Notes under the pieces: generated by a model
What the model was told of the DNA's origin: nothing
The model's input: only the letters and a program-made list of their open reading frames with translations
Database searches by the model: none
NCBI GenBank assembly: GCA_905197685.1
Contig: CAJJZS010000005.1
Location: 94,532 to 158,531 of the forward strand
DNA length: 64,000 nt
Source: an uncultured Oscillospiraceae bacterium
Lineage (GTDB): Bacteria > Bacillota > Clostridia > Oscillospirales > Ruminococcaceae
Reading direction: 5' to 3'
Translations under genes and position numbers: made by a program
Shown here: positions 1-8,499 of the stretch, piece after piece
Numbering within the stretch: the first letter of the stretch is position 1
Layout: every line of letters starts with the position of its first letter

Positions 1-70
1 CCAGATAAAAAGCGATAATCGCCCACTTGTATTCTAAAAAATGGTAGCGGCAGGATGTGGAAACATTCAT
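1..70 (-). CDS. Partial N-terminus of an unidentified protein
   Basis: A minus-strand ATG at 70 is preceded by a good Shine-Dalgarno (GGAGG, complement of 80-84) and opens a frame that runs off the left edge. Only 23 residues are visible (begins MNVSTSCRYHFLEYKWA), ending in a hydrophobic stretch that could start a membrane segment. A multi-spanning membrane protein is one possibility, but there is too little sequence to name a family. It is divergent from the SdpI-like gene that follows. Confidence 0.5.
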   Translation of the reverse strand, partial: MNVSTSCRYHFLEYKWAIIAFYL

Positions 71-94
71 AAGGTAATTCCTCCTTAATAGGAA

Positions 95-123
95 TGTACA
101 AAAAGAAAAAAGTGTGATATACT
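95..123 (+). promoter_or_regulatory. Candidate sigma-A promoter for the SdpI-like gene
   Basis: TGTACA (95-100), a 17-bp spacer and TATACT (118-123), with a TG just before the -10. The -35 is a weak match. It lies 49 bp before the start codon at 172. Confidence 0.45.
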
Positions 124-171
124 GTACCATACTGAAAAATATAGCTTTAAGTAAGAAAGGATTGTACACCG

Positions 172-540
172 ATGTTATTGCTTTTAATTCCTATTTTAAT
201 GATAGTCTGGGGATTGCGCTGGAGAAAAAAACCGCCGGCATACCCCAAAAATCCCGATGTGGGCGGCTGGAACCTGTTTATCGGTTATCGTACCGAATGG
301 GCGCTGAAAAGTCCGGATACCTGGTACTACTCCCATGTATCCTACGGCAGAATGATTCTGCCGCTGGGCATTATTGCGATGTGTATCACGATTGTGGGAA
401 TCTTTTTGTTCCCGGTAGAGTGGGCGCTTCAGGCAATTTTAATCAGCGATTTGGTGTTGATTATGCTGCCGTACTATCCGATTGAAAAGAAGATGCGCAA
501 GCTGTTTGATAAGATGGGAAAATGGAAAGAAGGGGAATAA
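172..540 (+). CDS. SdpI/YhfL-family membrane protein
   Basis: The 122-residue product opens with a hydrophobic helix (about 1-15) and has two more membrane segments near 65-85 and 88-105. Between them is the segment IGYRTEWALKSPDTWYYSH..GR, which matches the GYRTxxSmkspetWxfah signature of the SdpI/YhfL family. SdpI of Bacillus subtilis is the immunity and signal protein against the SdpC toxin, but most family members have no known role, so immunity is not claimed. The start at 172 follows an AGAAAGG site. The gene stands alone and ends in a strong hairpin terminator. Confidence 0.75.
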   Translation: MLLLLIPILMIVWGLRWRKKPPAYPKNPDVGGWNLFIGYRTEWALKSPDTWYYSHVSYGRMILPLGIIAMCITIVGIFLFPVEWALQAILISDLVLIMLPYYPIEKKMRKLFDKMGKWKEGE

Positions 541-552
541 CCCTCCAACAAA

Positions 553-590
553 ACAAGGAGCAGAGAATTTTTCTCTGCTCCTTGTTTTTG
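553..590. terminator. Bidirectional intrinsic terminator
   Basis: A 15-bp perfect stem (553-567 with 571-585) and 3-nt loop, followed by a T run. It lies between two convergent genes and can serve both. Confidence 0.85.
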
Positions 591-595
591 TTATT

Positions 596-1633
596 CTAAA
601 AAATCCCCAACATAAAAGAAGAAAGCCAGAAGGAGGGACAAAAAACAGTGAGGGAAGAACAATGCTCTCCGTTCCGGCTAAAGGACACTCCGAAATGCGG
701 AAAAACAAACTGCCCGCAGTTGCAAACTAAAATGTCTTTTTGAGAAAGGGATTCTAACACGCCTTGTAAACAGTTTAGCTGCGGGAAAGACTCAAGAACG
801 GGGAAGGCGGGGCAATCCTCGGTTTGAAAAGCGACCGATTTCTGATTTTGGTCATACCATACACAAATCTGTCCCTGCTCGGAACGATAGGAAATTTGTT
901 CAAACCGCCCCATTTGGGTTGTTTGTGCAGCGGGGGTATGCAGTAAGGCGGCGACAGCCTGCTCCGCCTGCTCTTTGGAAAGCCCGATTTGCAGCGAAAA
1001 TAATTCGCCCGCAGCTTTGGGAAAATTCGGCAGTTTGGGAATAAAATGCTGCGGCAAAATTTCTTCGGCTTCATGAAGGGATAAAGCGTCTAAATAATTT
1101 GGGTCAAAAAGACGGACGAACAGAAGATGAAAATGACTGAAATCGTCGGCGTCCAAGCCTTCCTCTCCCATAAAGTCGGATGCCGTTTCATAGCAGATGG
1201 AATCGGCTCGTTCAAAGTCAATCCCTAATTGAGGAAATACATAGTGATAACCGGTCTGCGGATTTTCGCTGTCGCACAGAAAAGAATGTTGCTGATTGAG
1301 TTGGTAAATCACTTCGGCAGCTTCGGCAGAAAAAACAGGAATCTCCTCAAACAAAACTTCCCGATACAGTGAAACGGAAGAATCAAAGGTAATGCACACG
1401 CTCTTTCCTTCCGAATTAAAATGGACAAGAAACAGCGCGCTGAATTGTCCGAAAATGTAGCGGACACAGCTGCCCTCAAAGCCGTACCATTCTTCTTCGG
1501 TTTGGGAGATTGGGGAATCAAAATCGGGGTCCCATTCCCGAAGCAAACAATTTAAAGCCTCTTCGGTCTGTTGGCGGGTCATACCTAAATGCAGCGGTCC
1601 GATTGCTTTGTTTTCTAATTTGATATTTTTCAC
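596..1633 (-). CDS. Hypothetical protein with two related halves
   Basis: Not recognised. The 345-residue protein has no signal peptide or membrane segment and is acidic. Residues 1-20 contain IGPLHLGMTRQQTEEAL, and the start of the second half, near 205-235, contains LFSLQIGLSKEQAEQAVAALL. The shared pattern (IxLGMxxxQxeeal) suggests an internal duplication of a small alpha/beta module, as seen in some immunity-like or BamE-like folds; that comparison is only structural intuition. The ATG at 1633 follows an AAAGGAGCG site. It is transcribed alone, convergent with the SdpI-like gene. Confidence 0.6.
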   Translation of the reverse strand: MKNIKLENKAIGPLHLGMTRQQTEEALNCLLREWDPDFDSPISQTEEEWYGFEGSCVRYIFGQFSALFLVHFNSEGKSVCITFDSSVSLYREVLFEEIPVFSAEAAEVIYQLNQQHSFLCDSENPQTGYHYVFPQLGIDFERADSICYETASDFMGEEGLDADDFSHFHLLFVRLFDPNYLDALSLHEAEEILPQHFIPKLPNFPKAAGELFSLQIGLSKEQAEQAVAALLHTPAAQTTQMGRFEQISYRSEQGQICVWYDQNQKSVAFQTEDCPAFPVLESFPQLNCLQGVLESLSQKDILVCNCGQFVFPHFGVSFSRNGEHCSSLTVFCPSFWLSSFMLGIF

Positions 1634-1791
1634 CTTTGCAACGCTCCTTTTTTGTCTTTTTAACGGCTCTTATGCTTCTATTGTAGAAAATCACAGCCAA
1701 AAGTCAAGGGAAAAAGGAAATCAGTGAATGAATCGGCAATATTTTCATCATTTTGTCGAAAATAGCGATTGATTTTTGTAGGAAAAAGGAA

Positions 1792-1819
1792 TTGATTTTG
1801 TATCGCCTTCTTTTATAAT
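1792..1819 (+). promoter_or_regulatory. Sigma-A type promoter
   Basis: TTGATT (1792-1797), a 16-bp spacer and TATAAT (1814-1819), 41 bp before the start codon at 1861. Confidence 0.6.
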
Positions 1820-1860
1820 AGAATCAAACAGAATCATTTTGAAAAAAGGAGGAAAAGAAG

Positions 1861-2499
1861 ATGAAACAAACTACGAAAAAAATGCGGTATCTGCTTTGGG
1901 GAACAATCCTCGTCCTTGCGGCTGCGGCAGTGTTTGCGGTTATTTGGGCGCGGGCAGGCTTGCGAAAGCCGACAGACCTGTTTTGTGAGGTGTGCGACGG
2001 CTTGTTTTCTCAAACAGAAAACTATGTTGCCGTAGATAAGCAGCAAAATGATGTTACGCAGACCTTTGTGTCCGAATATGCGGACGCTTACAACCAAAAA
2101 GATTACGATACCCTGTGGCAGGCGGTTCGGGAGGAACTGTATGCAATTACCCGGCAGGAAGAAAAACAAGGGGATAACAAAAAATGTCAGGTGGAAAAGA
2201 AATATTATGTGCTGGATTGTGTCGGGGAGGGTATCAACTCCGTAACCTTTGAAATGCTTTATCGAATCAATACAGATTTGACAAAGCAGGGTTCTGATTT
2301 GCAAGAAATCGGCGCTCCCGTTTTTAATATTGACGTATTTCATGCAGGAAATGCCTATGATTACCAAATCAAAGAAGTGACCGGCGGGGAGGACGGCAAG
2401 CGCGCCGAGGTTGAATTTACAATCGAACTGAAAGCCAAATACGGTATCGGAAAATCAGCGGAACAAAGCCGCACCTATCGCGCCACGGTCGAAGGGTAG
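1861..2499 (+). CDS. Membrane-anchored hypothetical protein
   Basis: The 212-residue product has a basic N-terminus (KQTTKKMR) followed by one strong hydrophobic helix (about 10-30), so it is probably anchored with its C-terminal domain outside the cell. There is no lipobox. The outer domain carries a segment (about 70-90) reading FVSEYADAYNQKDYDTLWQA, typical of NTF2-like or SnoaL-like stress and accessory domains in Clostridia, but no family was assigned. The start has a strong GGAGG-type site (AAAGGAGGAAAAG). It is a single-gene unit between its own promoter and terminator. Confidence 0.65.
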   Translation: MKQTTKKMRYLLWGTILVLAAAAVFAVIWARAGLRKPTDLFCEVCDGLFSQTENYVAVDKQQNDVTQTFVSEYADAYNQKDYDTLWQAVREELYAITRQEEKQGDNKKCQVEKKYYVLDCVGEGINSVTFEMLYRINTDLTKQGSDLQEIGAPVFNIDVFHAGNAYDYQIKEVTGGEDGKRAEVEFTIELKAKYGIGKSAEQSRTYRATVEG

Positions 2500-2509
2500 G
2501 AATGGAACG

Positions 2510-2548
2510 GAACGGGGAATTTTAGCAAGCCCCATTCGATTTTTTTAA
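2510..2548 (+). terminator. Probable intrinsic terminator
   Basis: A GAACGGGG / CCCCATTC stem (2510-2517 with 2530-2537, one mismatch), then GATTTTTTT. Confidence 0.6.
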
Positions 2549-2633
2549 AAACAAGTTTTCCTTTTCCTTGCGTACCTTTTGATTGATACCGTACTTTTTT
2601 ATAAAAAGTTCGGTAAGAACAAATTTTGACATA

Positions 2634-2679
2634 AGAAAACAGGCTCGGATTGAAAAAAACAATTCAATCCGAGCCTGTT
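2634..2679 (-). terminator. Intrinsic terminator of glsA
   Basis: A 17-bp perfect inverted repeat (2638-2654 with 2663-2679), with a T-rich tract on the minus strand immediately after it, directly behind the glsA stop codon. Confidence 0.85.
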
Positions 2680-2681
2680 TG

Positions 2682-3602
2682 TTAGAACAGATTAAAATCC
2701 ATCTTTTTGGAAAGATATTCCAAAATCTTAATGCCGCCGATGCTGTTTCCCTTTTCGTCCAAAGAAGGACCATAAACGCCGATTCCCATGCGGTCCACCA
2801 GCGCGGCGGCAATGCCTCCGCCCACACCGCTTTTGGCAGGAAAACCGACCGTCATGGCAAACTCGCCCGAACCGTCATACATTCCGCAGGTCAGCATCAG
2901 CGCGCGGATTGCCTTTGCGCTGTCCGGCTCAATCAGCGCTTCACCGGTAGAGGGGCAGGCGCCGTGGTTGGCAAGTACAGCGCTCATCTGGGCAATATCC
3001 ATCGCAGTCACATTGACAGAACACATCTTAAAGTAGAAGTCCAGACACTCCTCCACATTTCCTTCTAAAATACCGGAAGCTTTTAAGTAGTAGGCAAGCG
3101 CGCGGTTGCGGTCGCCGGTCGCTTTTTCGGAAAGGTAAACCGATTCGTTTAACGCAATTTCCTCATTTCCGCACAGCTTGCGGATAAAGGTAAGAAAACG
3201 GTCGAATTTTTCGTCAGAGTCGCTTCCGTCAATGCAGCTTGCCACTGTGATTGCCCCCGCGTTGATAAAAGGGTTAAAAGGTTTTGTTTTGGTTTCCAGC
3301 TTGATGATGGAGTTAAACGGGTCGCCGGTCGGCTCTACGCCCACTTTATCCAAAAACAGGTAATCTGCCCCGCGGTCGCTGATGGCAAGAATCAGCGAAG
3401 CCAGCTTCGAAATGCTTTGAATGGTAAAGGGAACGCGGGTATCTCCGCACTCCATCACCGTCCCGTCCAAGCCTACAATGCACACTCCGAGGCGATATTT
3501 GTTTACCCTTGCAAGTTCGGGAATATATTCGGCAGTTTTGCCCAGTTTCACAAAGCACTCCCCGTATTTAAGCGCGTCCTGAAGACATTCTTGTGTCAGC
3601 AT
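2682..3602 (-). CDS. glsA: Glutaminase A
   Basis: Hydrolyses glutamine to glutamate and ammonia in the cytoplasm. With the start at 3602 the protein is 306 residues, the usual length for the beta-lactamase-fold glutaminase family. This start has an AAGGAAGG site; a longer frame reaches 3773 but its extra residues are hydrophobic and Phe-rich, unlike the family. The catalytic Ser-x-x-Lys is visible as SISK at residues 63-66, and the family segments NPFINAGAI and SVYLSE are present. The product feeds glutamate to the fermentation cluster at 34.5-49.9 kb, an inference from shared metabolism and not from linkage. Confidence 0.92.
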   Translation of the reverse strand: MLTQECLQDALKYGECFVKLGKTAEYIPELARVNKYRLGVCIVGLDGTVMECGDTRVPFTIQSISKLASLILAISDRGADYLFLDKVGVEPTGDPFNSIIKLETKTKPFNPFINAGAITVASCIDGSDSDEKFDRFLTFIRKLCGNEEIALNESVYLSEKATGDRNRALAYYLKASGILEGNVEECLDFYFKMCSVNVTAMDIAQMSAVLANHGACPSTGEALIEPDSAKAIRALMLTCGMYDGSGEFAMTVGFPAKSGVGGGIAAALVDRMGIGVYGPSLDEKGNSIGGIKILEYLSKKMDFNLF

Positions 3603-3760
3603 AACAAATCGTTCCTTCCTGAAAAAATCGTATACCTTTATTTTACAATAGATTATCGGAATTACAAGAAGCAAAAAGAAAAAAAGGTGTCTAAAAAATA
3701 TGCCCGTTTTTTGTGCGTATCTTAAAAAAAGAAAGGGGAAAAACGGAAAAAAAGAAAATC

Positions 3761-4960
3761 TTATCCCTTGCAAAAGGCGGAAAAATCACCCCCGCAGGGA
3801 GCAATATGACCGCAGAATAAACTGTACTGGTCGGCGCAGGCGGCTTCTAAAGCGGCAAATTCGGCAGACTGCGGCGAGTGTTTGGAAAGTTTTGCAAGGC
3901 TTGCAGAAACGGGAAGAATCGCAGTTTGTTTTGCGAGGGAAAGAATCTCTCTGCCGCGCTCGTTCATTCCCAAAATGCGCAGATAAGGGGGAGTAAGCTC
4001 TGCCATCTGCGCCGGAATCTGTAAAAAGGCGGACAATACAAGCCTTCTCACACGGGACAGGGGATAGCGTTTGGTTTTTATCTGTTCATACAGCTGTTCT
4101 GTTGAGCAGGAGGAGCGTATCGCACGATACAGTCGGTTTTCAATCCCCTCGGAAAGGTCGGGCAGATTTTTCAGCTCGGATAAGCTCATTCGGCGCAAAG
4201 CAGACAATACCGCCCGTTCCCCGGTTTGCATCGAAGCGGTCTGTCCGCTTTGTGCGGCAGCGCGGTAGCGGTGAATCAAACGGTCAGGCAGATAAGGCTC
4301 CGCTTTCTCCCATTCCCCATTTATGATTTGCCGGCGCAGATAGCTTGCCGAAGCAAATCCCTCCTGCGGCGCGCCGTCATGGCTGTTTCCGATGCGGGCA
4401 ATCGGGAGCGGAACGGGTCTTTTGCCGCTTGCCGCTGTTTTGGAAAGTTGGGACAGATATTCCACTGCCAAAATATTGTTCGGCTGCTGCAAAATGCGCG
4501 CGGTTTCCTCTCCGAAGATTTGCCCCACAGCGTTTTCTCTTGCCTTTGCAAAGGTAATTCCCCGCGCAAGTTCCTGCTTTAGGCAGGCAGCCACCCGCTT
4601 ATCTTCGATTGCCTGCGCCGCCTGCGTCAGATGTAAAATATCTGCGTCCTCTGCGCCGAAAGCCAGCAGATCCACACAGCCAAGCGCGGATACCAGCTGC
4701 ACTGCTCCAAAAGCAAACCGCTGCGCAGTGGAACAGGCATAGCAAACCGGCAGCTCCAGTACCAAATCAACCCCACATTCCATCGCGGCGGCAGCTCTGA
4801 TACGCTTTGGAAAAACGGCAGGGGTTCCCCTCTGGGTAAAGTCGGGGCTCATCACCGCCACGATGTGCGTTGCGCCCTGCGCCCGTATCTGTTCAATCTG
4901 CCATTGATGCCCCTTGTGGAAGGGATTGTACTCTGCGATGACCGCCGCTGTTTTCACCAA
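3761..4960 (-). CDS. tmcAL: tRNA(Met) cytidine acetate ligase
   Basis: A 399-residue protein of the YlbM/TmcAL family, which uses ATP and acetate to make N4-acetylcytidine at the wobble position of elongator tRNA(Met). The N-terminal nucleotidyltransferase motif is plain: AEYNPFHKGHQWQIEQ (residues 9-24), with the HxGH-type HKGH. A second family segment, GNSHDGAP, lies near residue 210. It is divergent from acetate kinase (ackA), and both enzymes use acetate; whether they are co-regulated cannot be seen here. The ATG at 4960 follows a good site (AAGGAGGATG). Confidence 0.9.
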   Translation of the reverse strand: MVKTAAVIAEYNPFHKGHQWQIEQIRAQGATHIVAVMSPDFTQRGTPAVFPKRIRAAAAMECGVDLVLELPVCYACSTAQRFAFGAVQLVSALGCVDLLAFGAEDADILHLTQAAQAIEDKRVAACLKQELARGITFAKARENAVGQIFGEETARILQQPNNILAVEYLSQLSKTAASGKRPVPLPIARIGNSHDGAPQEGFASASYLRRQIINGEWEKAEPYLPDRLIHRYRAAAQSGQTASMQTGERAVLSALRRMSLSELKNLPDLSEGIENRLYRAIRSSCSTEQLYEQIKTKRYPLSRVRRLVLSAFLQIPAQMAELTPPYLRILGMNERGREILSLAKQTAILPVSASLAKLSKHSPQSAEFAALEAACADQYSLFCGHIAPCGGDFSAFCKG

Positions 4961-5089
4961 ACATCCTCCTTGATTGATAAAAAATTATCATATATCGGAA
5001 TTTTCGACCATTTTCTGTCCAAAAAACCGTACTTTCTCATACTTTTCCGAAAATATTGCCCGCTTGTGCTAAAAAACACAGATTATCTC

Positions 5090-5118
5090 TTGAAAAGTAG
5101 CGTCAGATATAATAATAT
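5090..5118 (+). promoter_or_regulatory. Candidate promoter of ackA
   Basis: TTGAAA (5090-5095), a 17-bp spacer and TAATAT (5113-5118). It leaves a leader of about 75 nt before ackA; no known riboswitch was recognised in it. Confidence 0.5.
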
Positions 5119-5198
5119 AGTAAGTGTATCAGAGTGTCAATCTGCTCCTGTAACTCTTTGCTTTGCAGGGGCTTTAAAAATTATGGGAGGAATTTGAA

Positions 5199-6392
5199 AT
5201 GAAAATTCTTGTTTTAAACTGTGGAAGCTCTTCCTTGAAGTATCAGCTGATTGATATGGAAAACGAACACGTTCTGACCAAAGGTCTGTGCGAAAGAATC
5301 GGTATCGACGGTTCCGTTCTGACCCACAAGGTTCCGGGCAAAGACAACTATGTTGTTGAAACCCCAATGCCGGATCACTCCGTAGCAGTTCAGCTGGTTC
5401 TGGATGCTTTGACCGACAAAGACCATGGCGTTATCGCTTCTGTTGACGAAATCAACGCAATCGGTCATCGCGTGCTCCACGGCGGTACAAAATTCACCAA
5501 ATCCATCGTTGTAAACGAAGATGTAAAAGCTGCAATCCGCGAGTGCTTCGACCTGGGTCCTTTGCACAACCCTGCAAACCTGATGGGTATCGAGGCTTGC
5601 GAAAAAGTTTGCCCGGGCAAACCAAACGTAGCAGTATTTGACACCACCTTCGGTATGGGCATGGATGAAAAATCCTACCTGTACGCTATCCCGCACGAAT
5701 ACTTTGAAAAATACGGTGTTCGTCGTTACGGCTTCCACGGAACCAGCCATGGCTTCGTTTCCAAAGAAGCAATCAAATTCGGCGGTCTGGCTGAAGATGC
5801 AAAAGTTATCGTTTGCCACATCGGCAACGGCGCTTCCATCTCCGCTTCTGTCGGCGGCAAATGCGTAGACACCTCCATGGGTCTCACCCCTCTGGAAGGT
5901 CTGATCATGGGTACCCGTTCCGGCGACCTTGACCCGGCTGTTATCCAGTACATCTGCAACAAAGAAAACAAGTCCGTTGACGAAGTACTCAATATGCTCA
6001 ACAAGAAATCCGGTCTGCTCGGCATGAGCGGCGGTCTGTCCTCTGACTGCCGTGACATCACCGCAGCAGCAGAAGAAGGTCACCACCTGGCTAAAGTTAC
6101 TCTGGACGCTTACACCTACCGCATTGCAAAATATGTTGGCGCATACGCAGCAGCAATGAACGGCGTTGACGCAATCGCATTCACCGCAGGCGTTGGCGAA
6201 AACGACATCGAAATCCGTGAAGAACTCTGCGAAAAATACTGGGGCTACCTCGGCGTAAAGATTGACAAAGAAGCAAACCACACCAGAGGCGAAAACAAAG
6301 TAATCTCCACCGCTGATTCCAAAGTAAAAGTTATGGTTATCCCAACCAACGAAGAACTTGCAATCGCAAGAGATACTCTGGCTCTTATCTAA
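5199..6392 (+). CDS. ackA: Acetate kinase
   Basis: Converts acetyl phosphate and ADP to acetate and ATP, the last energy-yielding step of acetogenic fermentation. At 397 residues it has the full family length. Signatures are NCGSSSLKYQL (residues 7-17) of the ASKHA fold, the GHRVLHGG loop, VFDTTFG, FHGTSHGFV with its catalytic His, CHIGNGASI, and FTAGVGEN near the C-terminus. The start has a GGGAGGAA site. Codon use is strongly biased (GGC, CTG, GAA, ATC), as expected for a highly expressed central enzyme, and this bias empties the antisense frames of stops. Confidence 0.97.
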   Translation: MKILVLNCGSSSLKYQLIDMENEHVLTKGLCERIGIDGSVLTHKVPGKDNYVVETPMPDHSVAVQLVLDALTDKDHGVIASVDEINAIGHRVLHGGTKFTKSIVVNEDVKAAIRECFDLGPLHNPANLMGIEACEKVCPGKPNVAVFDTTFGMGMDEKSYLYAIPHEYFEKYGVRRYGFHGTSHGFVSKEAIKFGGLAEDAKVIVCHIGNGASISASVGGKCVDTSMGLTPLEGLIMGTRSGDLDPAVIQYICNKENKSVDEVLNMLNKKSGLLGMSGGLSSDCRDITAAAEEGHHLAKVTLDAYTYRIAKYVGAYAAAMNGVDAIAFTAGVGENDIEIREELCEKYWGYLGVKIDKEANHTRGENKVISTADSKVKVMVIPTNEELAIARDTLALI

Positions 6393-6407
6393 GTTTTATT
6401 TTAGTTT

Positions 6408-6444
6408 AAAACCCCCCTGCCTAATTTTGGACAGGGGGGTTTTG
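6408..6444 (+). terminator. Intrinsic terminator of ackA
   Basis: A C6/G6-rich stem (AAAACCCCCCTG pairs with CAGGGGGGTTTT) ending in a T run. Confidence 0.9.
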
Positions 6445-6454
6445 TATAATCCCT

Positions 6455-6492
6455 AAAAAATAACGGACAGCATTTGCTGTCCGTTATTTTTT
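6455..6492 (-). terminator. Intrinsic terminator behind the DUF378 gene
   Basis: An 18-bp perfect stem with a 2-nt loop. T runs appear on both strands, so it can act in either direction. Confidence 0.85.
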
Positions 6493-6523
6493 TCGTTATG
6501 AAATACTCTGTCGAATCAAGGCT

Positions 6524-6754
6524 TTAGATGTGCCTTCTTCTTTCGCGGCTCGGTTCGTGTTCGACCTCGGTATCGCGGAAGAAAAAGGAAATTGCCCACA
6601 CTCCTGCCAGGGCAACCAGCGTATACACAATCCTGCTGAGGATTGCGCCCTGTCCGCCAAACAAACCTGCTACCAGGTCGTACTGAAACAGACCGATGCT
6701 TCCCCAGTTCAGCGCGCCGATGACAACCAGCGCAAGTACCAGTTTATCCATCAT
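6524..6754 (-). CDS. DUF378 family membrane protein
   Basis: A 76-residue protein with two hydrophobic helices (about 4-24 and 37-60). The signature LVLALVVIGALNWGSIGLF..D matches DUF378 (YuzA-like), small membrane proteins of unknown function. The C-terminal tail is charged (EVEHEPSRERRRH). Start: two ATGs are adjacent (6754 and 6751); the GGAGATG site upstream does not distinguish them. It is a single-gene unit. Confidence 0.8.
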   Translation of the reverse strand: MMDKLVLALVVIGALNWGSIGLFQYDLVAGLFGGQGAILSRIVYTLVALAGVWAISFFFRDTEVEHEPSRERRRHI

Positions 6755-6862
6755 AGTTTACAACATCTCCTTATCTTTTTTAAGGACACTGTTATTGTAA
6801 ACCAAACACAGCGGTTCTATTCAAACTTTTTCTCTCATACATTAAAAGGAAAAATCTCTTTT

Positions 6863-7105
6863 TTATTTTTGCATCAGTTCCTTGACACAGTTTTCGCATA
6901 CGCAGCGACCTTTAAATTCGGAGATATTTTCCTTCGAGCCGCAGAATACGCAGCGCGGTTCATATTTTTTCAGAACAATTTTGTCGTCCTCGGTCATAAT
7001 TTCCAGGGAATCTTTGATTTGAATGTCCATAATTCTTCTCAATTCCACCGGAAGCACAATTCTTCCCAGTTCGTCTACCTTTCTTACAATACCGGTTGAT
7101 TTCAT
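6863..7105 (-). CDS. abrB: AbrB/SpoVT-family transition-state regulator
   Basis: An 80-residue swapped-hairpin DNA-binding protein. The N-terminal domain is canonical: MKSTGIVRKVDELGRIVLP (residues 1-19), followed by the second beta-hairpin. The C-terminal half carries two CxxC pairs (CVFC and CENC, near residues 52-74), a small zinc-ribbon-like tail common in clostridial AbrB proteins. In Bacillus, AbrB represses post-exponential genes; here it is divergent from spmA-spmB, which fits a link to sporulation control (inference). Confidence 0.9.
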   Translation of the reverse strand: MKSTGIVRKVDELGRIVLPVELRRIMDIQIKDSLEIMTEDDKIVLKKYEPRCVFCGSKENISEFKGRCVCENCVKELMQK

Positions 7106-7364
7106 AGTTTTGTCCTCCCTTCGGTTTTACCGACTTTGATTTTTTTTAAGATGAATGATAATCTCTCATAATTCATTCTTGATTTATGACTGGTTTTTTC
7201 TTTGTTTTCCTTATAAATCATTCGTAACATAAATATAACCGATTTTTTCCAATCTGTCAATTAGAAAATCTACCAAATTATGGAAATATTTGGTAGAAAA
7301 AGTAAATTTTTGATTTCCTTATAGCGAATCATGTCGAATCAATGAAGAAAAGGAGGAATTTATT
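7106..7364. other. AT-rich divergent intergenic region
   Basis: About 260 bp between abrB and spmA. It is very AT-rich and contains repeated GAATCAT/GATTTAT-like words, some as short inverted repeats, as expected for AbrB or sporulation-sigma control. No promoter could be placed with confidence. A strong AAGGAGGAA site for spmA is at its right end. Confidence 0.4.
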
Positions 7365-7955
7365 GTGCTTCAAGCGGTTATTTCTGCTGTTTTTTTGTTT
7401 TCTTTTGTTACTGCGCTCTTTCAAGGCACGATGGAAAGCAGCTGCGCAAGGCTGTTATCCGCCCCGGAACAGGCGGTAGAATTGATTGTCAGCATCGGCT
7501 GCGGCATCTGTTTTTGGAGCGGAGTGATGGAAGTGGCGCGTCAAAGCGGATTGCTCAAAGGATTGGCAAAGCTGTTTTCTCCGATTTTGTCGTTGCTTTT
7601 CCCAAAATGTAAGAAGGATTCTCCCGCAGCTCAGGCAATCTGCCTAAATCTGGCGGCAAACCTGATGGGCTTGGGCGCAGCGGCAGCGCCCGCCGGTATC
7701 TGCGCGGTTCGGGAACTGCAAAAATCCGCGCCCGACCCCACGGTTGCCGCCCATGAAACGGTTTTGGTCATTTTGCTCAATACTGCCTCCATGCAGCTCA
7801 TTCCCACCACTGCCGCCATGCTGCGGCTCAAGGCGGGGGCGGCAAACCCAATGGAGATTTTGCCCGCAGTGTGGATTTCTTCTTTGATTTCCATAACGGC
7901 AGGCTTGTCGGCAGCGGCGGCTTTGTCGGCGATTTGGAAAAAGCGCCGTCTTTGA
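7365..7955 (+). CDS. spmA: Spore maturation protein A
   Basis: A 196-residue membrane protein of the nucleoside-recognition (Gate) family. SpmA and SpmB are needed for full dehydration of the spore core and heat resistance in Bacillus and Clostridium perfringens. Visible marks are the segment CFWSGVMEVARQSGLLKGLAKLF (about 45-67), the sequence NLMGLGAAAAPAG (about 100-112), and LNTASMQLIPTT. The start is GTG at 7365 with an AAGGAGGAA site 6 nt away. spmB follows after 19 bp on the same strand. Confidence 0.92.
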   Translation: MLQAVISAVFLFSFVTALFQGTMESSCARLLSAPEQAVELIVSIGCGICFWSGVMEVARQSGLLKGLAKLFSPILSLLFPKCKKDSPAAQAICLNLAANLMGLGAAAAPAGICAVRELQKSAPDPTVAAHETVLVILLNTASMQLIPTTAAMLRLKAGAANPMEILPAVWISSLISITAGLSAAAALSAIWKKRRL

Positions 7956-7974
7956 GCCGGGATAGGAGAGTCAA

Positions 7975-8499
7975 ATGTTTCAGATGATTTCAAATCTTGC
8001 CGTTCCGCTTGCCCTGTGCCTTGTGTTTTGGGTCGCTTTGGTGCGGCGGGTGGATATTCTTTCGGCATTTGCAAAAGGGGTGCGGGAGGGCGCAAGGGTT
8101 GCCGCAGAGATGTTTCCCTCGCTTTTGCTGCTCACCCTTGCAATCGGTATGCTGGAAGCCTCCGGCGGGCTTTCCCTGCTGTGCAAAGCGTTGGAACCGC
8201 TTGCCCAAAAGTTGGGGATTGCCCCGCCGCTGATTCCGCTCACCCTGCTGCGCCCGCTTTCCGGCAGCGGGGCGTTGGTGGTGTTTCAAAATATTTTGTC
8301 AAATTGGGGAGCGGACAGCGCAGTCGGCAAAATTGCCGCAGTGATGATGGGTTCCACCGAAACCACCTTTTACACGATTGCCATGTATTGCTCGGCGGCA
8401 GGAATTAAAAAGAGCAGGTACGCAGCGCCCGCTTCGCTGTGCGCGGATCTTGCCGGTTTTTGCGCAAGCGTGCTGACAGTGCATTGGCTGTTAAGCTAA
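7975..8499 (+). CDS. spmB: Spore maturation protein B
   Basis: A 174-residue partner of SpmA and also a Gate-domain membrane protein. Recognisable family segments are FAKGVREGARVAAEMFPSLL (about 33-52), LLRPLSGSGAL, and MMGSTETTFYTIAMY. Its 3' end overlaps the convergent permease gene by 9 bp, so the two stop codons are interleaved and no terminator separates them. Confidence 0.92.
   Translation: MFQMISNLAVPLALCLVFWVALVRRVDILSAFAKGVREGARVAAEMFPSLLLLTLAIGMLEASGGLSLLCKALEPLAQKLGIAPPLIPLTLLRPLSGSGALVVFQNILSNWGADSAVGKIAAVMMGSTETTFYTIAMYCSAAGIKKSRYAAPASLCADLAGFCASVLTVHWLLS

Noticed and set aside
2583..3068. A 161-codon plus-strand frame over glsA
   Set aside because: Antisense to glutaminase and crossing its terminator; no domain.
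5214..6281. A 355-codon open frame antisense to ackA
   Set aside because: It is rich in Phe, Cys, Val and Asn with no domain, and exists because the biased codons of ackA rarely give stops on the other strand. ackA itself is unmistakable.
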